The notes under the pieces are model-generated. The model made no database searches and had not been told where the DNA came from. It worked only from the letters and a program-made list of their open reading frames with translations. A DNA stretch of 6,623 bases from assembly GCA_002455755.1 (NCBI GenBank), contig DKLL01000223.1, forward strand, positions 10,353-16,975. Reading direction: 5' to 3'. The position numbers were made by a program, and so were the translations under genes. Positions 5,443 through 6,623 of the stretch are shown piece after piece (position 1 is the stretch's first letter; every line of letters starts with the position of its first letter). Origin of the DNA: Acinetobacter sp. UBA6641. GTDB taxonomy: Bacteria; Pseudomonadota; Gammaproteobacteria; Pseudomonadales; Moraxellaceae.

Positions 5443-6623
5443 ATGACCGAATTAACTGATCTGGAATTTGATCTGGCACATATCTGGCATCCCTATACCT
5501 CCATGACCGATCCATTGCCGACCTTTAAAGTGCAACAGGCGCATGGTGCCATCATTGAGCTGGAAGATGGACGGCAACTGATTGATGGCATGTCTTCCTG
5601 GTGGTGTGCCATTCATGGCTATAACCATCCTGAACTGAATCGGGCTGTAACGGATCAATTACACAAGATGTCGCATATCATGTTTGGTGGTTTGACTCAT
5701 GATCCTGCGATTGAACTTGGCAGACTGTTATTAAAAATCACCCCGCCCAGCCTGGATAAAATTTTCTATGCGGACTCTGGATCGGTCGCGGTAGAAGTGG
5801 CGTTAAAAATGGCGGTGCAGTTTTGGACTGCACAAGGCCAAAGTCAGAAAACCAACTTTGTCACGCCGCGTTCTGGCTATCATGGCGATACCTGGAATGC
5901 CATGTCGGTTTGCGATCCGGTCACCGGTATGCATCAGATTTTTGGTTCCAGCTTACCCAACCGTTTGTTTGTTCCTGCACCGCAAGTCGGTTTTTATGAT
6001 GAATGGAATCAGGATGATATTGCAGAATTGGAACAGGTCTTAAAACAGCATCATTCCAGCCTTGCAGCTTTAATTCTGGAACCGGTTGTGCAGGGTGCGG
6101 GCGGAATGCGCTTTTATCATCCTGAATATTTGCGTCAAGCCAAGTTGCTGTGTGAACAATATAAGGTGCTGCTGATTTTTGATGAAATTGCCACGGGTTT
6201 TGGCCGTACCGGCAAATTGTTTGCCTGGGAACATGCTCAGGTCGAACCTGATATTATGTGTATCGGTAAAGGATTAACTGGGGGCTATATGACGCTTTCG
6301 GCAACTTTAACCAGCAAGCATGTAGCAGAAACCATTAGCCAAGGTGAGGCAGGAGTATTTATGCATGGGCCAACTTTTATGGCCAATCCGCTGGCCTGTG
6401 CGGTGGCTGTGAAAAGTACCGAAGTGTTATTGGCGCAAGATTGGCAGACCAATATTCAGCGCATCGAGCAACAGTTGCAGCAACATCTACAACCCTTGTC
6501 ACAGCTCGATTATGTGCAGGATGTACGGGTGCTGGGAGCGATTGGTGTGGTGGAGCTGACATTCAATGTGAATATGAAAACCTTGCAACAACAGTTTGTA
6601 GAGCGAGGCATCTGGATACGTCC
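5443..6623 (+). CDS. bioA: adenosylmethionine--8-amino-7-oxononanoate aminotransferase BioA (3' end cut by the window)
   Basis: BioA is a PLP enzyme that transfers the amino group of S-adenosylmethionine to 8-amino-7-oxononanoate (KAPA), giving 7,8-diaminopelargonate (DAPA) in biotin synthesis. The frame is open for 393 codons to the window edge with no frameshift. Signatures are HIWHPYTSM near the start, [16 protein letters not shown] (48-63; substrate-site Trp), [17 protein letters not shown] (108-124), SGYHGDT (144-150; Tyr146 stacks on PLP), the [12 protein letters not shown] stretch (246-257; Asp247 contacts the PLP ring nitrogen), [14 protein letters not shown] (275-288) with the Schiff-base Lys276, and [13 protein letters not shown] (308-320). 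The visible part ends at GIWIR, whose Arg393 corresponds to the substrate-binding Arg391 of E. coli BioA. About 35 residues should follow, given the usual length of about 430. It sits downstream of the BioH-like gene and is probably followed by further bio genes outside the window. Confidence 0.97.
   Translation, partial: MTELTDLEFDLAHIWHPYTSMTDPLPTFKVQQAHGAIIELEDGRQLIDGMSSWWCAIHGYNHPELNRAVTDQLHKMSHIMFGGLTHDPAIELGRLLLKITPPSLDKIFYADSGSVAVEVALKMAVQFWTAQGQSQKTNFVTPRSGYHGDTWNAMSVCDPVTGMHQIFGSSLPNRLFVPAPQVGFYDEWNQDDIAELEQVLKQHHSSLAALILEPVVQGAGGMRFYHPEYLRQAKLLCEQYKVLLIFDEIATGFGRTGKLFAWEHAQVEPDIMCIGKGLTGGYMTLSATLTSKHVAETISQGEAGVFMHGPTFMANPLACAVAVKSTEVLLAQDWQTNIQRIEQQLQQHLQPLSQLDYVQDVRVLGAIGVVELTFNVNMKTLQQQFVERGIWIR

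Overview
The window reads as ordinary chromosomal DNA from a moderately AT-rich gammaproteobacterium. The protein sequences and the mix of genes fit the Moraxellaceae, most likely Acinetobacter; this is inferred from recognising the families, not from a search. No CRISPR array, insertion sequence, phage gene, rRNA or intact tRNA gene was seen.

Layout: (1) positions 1-1433 (+) are the 3' two-thirds of ligA, NAD-dependent DNA ligase, closed by a clear Rho-independent terminator at 1453-1480. (2) 1603-2577 (+) is rlmF, a 23S rRNA adenine N6-methyltransferase, preceded by candidate promoters and a short inverted repeat that also looks like the antisense of a tRNA T-arm. (3) 2578-2980 is about 400 bp of AT-rich non-coding DNA with several dyads, a weak Fur-like site and a good sigma70-type promoter. 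It leads into (4) 2981-3445 (+), a bacterioferritin-family subunit with a complete ferroxidase centre but without the haem-ligand Met52, so closer to Pseudomonas FtnA than to classical Bfr. A strong terminator follows at 3466-3493. (5) 3494-3909 is non-coding and contains a compact GC-richer, hairpin-forming island at about 3690-3790. (6) 3910-4479 (-) is a BCP-like peroxiredoxin with a signal peptide and only one cysteine in the mature protein. (7) Divergent from it, 4626-5357 (+) is a BioH-like alpha/beta hydrolase with a TTG start. It is followed after 85 bp by (8) bioA (5443 to the window end, +), DAPA aminotransferase, cut by the window edge shortly after its conserved WIR motif.

How the genes relate: the BioH-like esterase and BioA belong to one pathway. 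BioH frees pimeloyl-ACP from its methyl ester, and BioA makes 7,8-diaminopelargonate two steps later (after BioF). They probably form the start of a biotin operon. The ferritin subunit and the peroxiredoxin both deal with iron or peroxide stress but lie on opposite strands with separate signals, so they are not an operon. ligA and rlmF are separate housekeeping units.

I found no convincing undescribed multi-gene system. The points most worth a second look are the haem-ligand-less ferritin, the exported one-Cys peroxiredoxin, the structured island at 3690-3790 and the nested inverted repeats that reach the bioA ribosome binding site.
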